This document shows positions 8,300-12,172 of a stretch of 12,172 nucleotides of DNA, piece after piece. This stretch comes from UBA7396 sp034675265. Its GTDB lineage: Bacteria; Patescibacteriota; Gracilibacteria; BD1-5; UBA6164. Both the position numbers and the translations under genes were made by a program. The stretch spans positions 1 through 12,172 of the forward strand of contig JAUCDK010000030.1 of assembly GCA_034675265.1 (NCBI GenBank). The letters are read 5' to 3'. How positions within the stretch are numbered: the first letter of the stretch is position 1; each line of letters starts with the position of its first letter. The notes below the pieces were generated by a model. It was not told the origin of the DNA. It did not search any database and saw nothing but the letters and a program-made list of their open reading frames with translations.

Positions 8300-8330
8300 A
8301 AAAATAATTCCCTAAGGGAATTATTTTTTT
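8298..8330. terminator. Bidirectional terminator shared by the beta-CASP gene and ileS
   Basis: A perfect 15-bp stem (8298-8312 with 8316-8330), loop TAA, with seven A at one foot and seven T at the other, so it works equally on both strands. The TAA stop of the beta-CASP gene (8297-8299) overlaps its left foot, and the stop of ileS (8321-8323 on the minus strand) lies within its right arm. Confidence 0.9.
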
Positions 8331-11300
8331 AGTTTTAAGATTATTTTTAAATCTTCAATTTCAACTTCTTTTTGTAAATCAGGATTTTTTACATCTTGTA
8401 GGAGTTGAGATAATGTTTCTGTTTCAATATATTTTCCAAAAGTATTTAAAATATCTTCAGCTCATTCAATAGAAATTTCAATTCTATCGTCTACATTAAA
8501 ATCAGCCTCTTTTCTTGATTCTTGAATATGTCTTACGATATCTCTTGCATACCCTTCGAGTTTTAATGCTTCTGAAATATTTGTACTTAATGCAACTACT
8601 TTCCCATTTCCACTTTCAAGTATTTCATTTGAATTTTTTGCTTCACTATTTGAAACAAATTCTATTTCAAATTCTCCTGGACTCAGTTCAAATACTCAAA
8701 CTTTTACTCATCCATTTTCTAAAAGTGTAAAATTTCCTGCTTTTGCTTCTGAGATAATAAATTTTACATCTCATCCAAATTTTGGACCAATCAGTCTTGC
8801 ATTTGGTTTACAAATTTGAGAAGGAATTTCTTCTGGTGAAAATATTTTTACTTCTTTTACATTTAATTCTTCACATACAATTTCTTCAAAATATTCATCC
8901 AATTTTTGTGTTACTTTTACATATTCAAGTGGCTGTCTTACTCTGATTTTTGCATTTGCTCTTGCTGCAAGTCAAAGGGTAATAATATTTTGTACTTCTG
9001 CAGTGCTTTGACTTAAATTTTTAAAAATAAATGCTGGATTTTTTACAGGATATAGTTCTAAATGAACTGACTCTTTGTCTGTTAAATTTTTAAAAATATA
9101 TTCTGAAACAAAAGGCATATATGGCGCAATAAGTTTACTTACTTCCACTAAAACTTCATATAAAGTATTGTACGCTTCGTGTTTATCTTGAGTCATTCCA
9201 GTTCCCCAGAATCTTTTTCTTGATCTTCTTACATACCAATTTGTGAGATTATCCATAAATGCTGGAATTGATTTTGCACCATCATTTAAACGATAATTAT
9301 CTAATGCTTTTGTCATTTCTCAAGTCAAAATATTGAGTTCTGAAATAATCCATTTATCTAAATTATTTGATTTTTTATAACTTGGAAGTTTGTATAATTT
9401 AGAATTTTTTACTCCTGAAACTCCATAATATGCTACTTCATCTTCAAGATTATTGAGATATTTATTAATACATCTAAATACTCCTCCGTGACTTATAATT
9501 AATACATTTTTCCCATCAAATTTTTCTTCAACATTTTTATACCCTTCAATAACTCTTTGTTCAAATTTTTCAATATTTTCTTCTGAATTATTTCTGTATA
9601 CTTTTGTTAATTCTCTATCATTTTTACATCCATATTTTGCTTTTATTTCTGCATGAGTCATACCTCTAAATTCTCCGTATGATTGTTCTCTAAATGCTTC
9701 ATCTTCAACAACTTCTACTTCATATCATAAATAATTTTTTATAATTTCAGTAGTATGTTTTGTTCTAGTCATTGGCGAAGTTACAATCACATCAAATTTA
9801 ATTCCAGAAACTGAAATTTGTTTTGCTAATTGTTTTGTTTCTTCAACTCCAAATTCATTTAAATCTATATCATCATCTCATCCATTTACGATTCCATTAT
9901 CATTATTATCTGTTCTTCCGTGTCTTACATAATAGATATTTTTTGTCTTTGGTTCAAAATTATCGATATTTGCGTAAGTCGTAAAAAATGAATAGGTATT
10001 CCATAAAGGTAAAATTACTTTTTTCACCACTTCTTCTACTCCAGCATCACTAAATCTTAAATCTTGAGCTTCCACTACAGGAGAATTCATTAAATAAAAT
10101 CTCATTGCATCCGCACCAAATTTATCCATTAAGATATTTGGGTCAGTATAATTTTTTAAGCTTTTTGACATTTTCTTTCCATCTTCAGCTAAGATAATTC
10201 CATTTACAATACAATTTAAAAATGAAGTATTATCATAAAGTGCTGTTGATAAAATGATAAGTGTATAAAACCAACCTCTTGTTTGATCAAGTCATTCTGC
10301 AATAAAATCAGCTGGAAATTTAAAATTGTCTTTATTTTCAAATGGGAAATGTTTTGAAGCATATGGCATAGAACCAGATTCAAACCAACAATCAAGCACT
10401 TCTGGAATTCTTTTTAAAGTATTTCCTGTTTTTGGATTTTTGATAAGTATTTCATCAACAAAATGTTTATGAATATCAACTTCTTTTCCAGTTTTTGTAT
10501 AAAAATACTTCACCCCAGGGTGCTCTCTCTTGTCTTTTCAAGACAATTCACCTTGCCCTTCTTTTTTCTCTATTTGCCCAAAATCTTTATTAAGTTCATA
10601 AAGTTCTTCTATACTTCCGATACAAATTTCTTCTTTTTTATCTTCTGATTGCCAAACTGGAATCGCTGATCACCAATATCTATTTCTTGAAATATTCCAA
10701 TCTTTTGCTCATTCTAACCATTTTCCAAATCTTCCGTGTTTGATTACATCTGGAACCCAAGTAATTTTTTCATTACTTGCGACCATTTTATCTCTAATTT
10801 TTTCAACAGCTACATACCAAGCTGAAATTCCTCTATAAATAAGTGGAGTATCACATCTCCAACAATGAGGATATGAGTGAACTATAGTTCCAATATTTAC
10901 AGAAAGTTTTTGTTCTTTTAATGATGCAATAACCATATCATTGAGTTCAAAAACATTAATTCCATTTTTATCTAAAAGATTATAACTTTTTCCAGAATTA
11001 TCTATATGAGCTACAAATCATAGATCTTCTTTTTCTCCAATAATAAAATCGTCTTCCCCGTAAGCTGGTGCAATATGAACGATTCAAACTCAAGTTTCAG
11101 TGGTTACATGATGTCCAGCAACTACTGAATATGCATTTTTACCAAGTCTGATTCCTGTTCCTAAATCTGCTCACATTTCTCTGAGTTGAATATCAAAATC
11201 TGAGAAAAGTGGTTCGTATTTCATTCAAACAATACAAGTTCCTGCATATTCTCTTAAAAGAGTATAATCTTCAGGATTTTTGTAATAATCTTTTACTTTT

Positions 11301-12085
11301 TCTGATGCAAGTACATACGTATCTCCACTTGCTTTATCTAGGATTTCAGAGTACATAATATCTGTTCAAACAGCAAGTCAAAGATTTGAATAAAGCGTCC
11401 AAGGAGTTGTAGTCCAAGCAAGAATATATTTATTTTGACTTCCTTCAACTTTAAATTTTACTGTTACTGTTTTTGATTGTTTATCTTTATATCATTGATT
11501 TACTTCAAAATTTGAAAGTGGAGTAGTACAACGAGGACAATACGGAACAATTCTATTTCCTTCATAAATCAGTCCTTTATCATAAATGGTTTTAAATACC
11601 CACCAAACTGATTCCATAAAAGTGGTATCCATAGTTTTGTAGTCATTTTCCATATCAACCCATCTTCACATTCTTTCCACTGACTTTTTCCATTCATCTA
11701 CATATCAAAATACATTTGCTCTACATTCTTCATTAAAATCGTGTACTCAAATTTTACCTTCAATATCATCTTTTCCTGAAATTCCAAGTTTTTTTTCTAC
11801 AATATTTTCAATTGGAAGCCCGTGACAATCCCAACCAAATCTTCTTTCTACTTTTTTTCAAAGCATAGTTTGGTATCTTGGAATTACATCTTTTATAGTT
11901 CCAGCTAAAATGTGTCCGTAATGCGGAGTTCCTGTTGCAAATGGAGGACCATCAAAGAAGTTGAACTCATCACATTCGTTTCTTGTTTCAACTGATTTTT
12001 CAAATATATTATTTTCTTTCCAGTAGTTTATTATTTCTTTTTCTAATTCTGGAAAAGATTGACGCGGGTTTACTTTGTTAAACAT
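8321..12085 (-). CDS. ileS: Isoleucyl-tRNA synthetase with an inserted histidine-phosphatase domain
   Basis: This enzyme charges tRNA-Ile with isoleucine. The 1254-aa frame is unbroken under code 25. Landmarks are GPPFATGTPHYGH with the HIGH-type motif HYGH at 55-58, WDCHGLPIE, a Cys pair PYCPRC at 181-186, the editing domain between TTTPWTL (225-231) and TETGVGIVHIAP (329-340), a second Cys pair HCWRC at 407-411, KMSKS at 638-642, LDKWIISELN at 909-918, and an anticodon-binding domain with NWYVRRSRKRFW. The GTPHYGHILAGTIKD signature marks the eukaryote/archaea-like IleRS type, which also occurs in some bacteria. Between WNTYSFFTTYANID and LDKW, where relatives have a short linker, there are about 190 extra residues forming a histidine-phosphatase domain. 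The gene lies 27 bases after the upstream hydrolase stop, so it is probably co-transcribed. AACTAACAA lies 3 bases before the ATG. Confidence 0.96.
9371..9946 (-). other. Histidine-phosphatase (phosphoglycerate-mutase-like) domain inside IleRS, about residues 714-905
   Basis: The domain begins with NIYYVRHGRTDNN, giving Arg 721 and the phosphate-accepting His 722. It continues with the second-arginine motif TSPMTRTKHTTEII (Arg 774), the REQSYGEFRGMTHAEI block (likely acid Glu 800) and the second histidine in VLIISHGGVFRCI (His 866). This is the full catalytic set and normal spacing of the small histidine phosphatases (cobC/GpmB-like), which hydrolyse phosphate monoesters through a phosphohistidine. 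It has no start codon or stop of its own and is read in frame with IleRS on both sides. The substrate is unknown. Confidence 0.9.
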
Positions 12086-12112
12086 AAGTTGTTAGTTAAG
12101 GGGTAAAAATTT

Positions 12113-12172
12113 TTACAATTTCTTAATATTTCTCACCAATTCTTCAAAATGCTCTTGAAAAATAAAATGTCC
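12113..12172 (-). CDS. C-terminal end of a probable alpha/beta hydrolase (RBBP9/YdeN type)
   Basis: Only 19 codons and a TAA are in the window. They read GHFIFQEHFEELVRNIKKL. The GHF followed by a helix ending the protein is typical of the catalytic-His end of RBBP9/YdeN serine hydrolases. The call rests on this short motif. The gene lies just upstream of ileS on the same strand. Confidence 0.5.
   Translation of the reverse strand, partial: GHFIFQEHFEELVRNIKKL

Noticed and set aside
7176..8730. Leu-rich frames at 7176-7385 (minus) and 8515-8730 (plus)
   Set aside because: Both are antisense to well-supported coding sequence (beta-CASP domain and IleRS C-terminus).
9320..10171. A separate histidine-phosphatase gene overlapping or splitting ileS
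   Set aside because: The phosphatase motifs and both halves of IleRS are in one frame with no TAA or TAG between them, so it is an inserted domain, not a second gene.
10463..10648. A Phe-rich 61-codon plus-strand frame
   Set aside because: Antisense to the IleRS catalytic region, where the conserved frame is continuous.
1..12172. CRISPR array, insertion sequence, attachment site or rRNA
   Set aside because: No regularly spaced direct repeats, transposase motifs, terminal inverted repeats or rRNA segments were seen; the only strong inverted repeats are short hairpins.

Overview
This is a compact, strongly AT-rich piece of bacterial chromosome. Every long gene in it stays open only if TGA is read as a sense codon. 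At invariant positions (the GxGxxG loop of the flavoprotein, the GLEIHV start of GatB, the LDQTRGW-preceding Gly of IleRS, the third metal motif of the beta-CASP protein) TGA stands where glycine is required, and every gene ends in TAA or TAG. This is genetic code 25, so the source is a candidate-phylum bacterium of the Gracilibacteria / Absconditabacteria (SR1) group. The window cannot separate the two.

Layout: (1) 1-332, the 3' end of an unidentified plus-strand gene whose frame runs across a tRNA-Lys(CUU) encoded on the minus strand (233-308). (2) 392-2776, a minus-strand run of three tightly spaced genes: an unidentified 204-aa protein, an unidentified 192-aa protein and a BaiN/YhiN (HI0933-like) flavoprotein. 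(3) 2865-4304, gatB, minus strand. (4) 4305-4474, a divergent intergenic region with a strong hairpin and a good plus-strand promoter. (5) 4475-8299, a 1274-aa beta-CASP metallo-beta-lactamase nuclease, plus strand, carrying an insertion of about 600 residues made of degenerate repeats. (6) 8298-8330, one hairpin that terminates both converging genes and contains both stop codons. (7) 8321-12085, ileS, minus strand, a 1254-aa isoleucyl-tRNA synthetase with an apparently complete histidine-phosphatase domain inserted between its catalytic and anticodon-binding parts. (8) 12113-12172, the C-terminal end of a probable alpha/beta hydrolase, minus strand.

The theme is translation and RNA metabolism: a tRNA, a tRNA synthetase, a subunit of the tRNA-dependent amidotransferase and an RNA-processing nuclease. 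The two items most worth attention are the large foreign domains inside ileS and inside the beta-CASP nuclease; both are read through without a frame break and both hosts keep their catalytic motifs. No mobile element, CRISPR array, rRNA or replication origin was seen. The longest stretch without a gene is about 170 bases.
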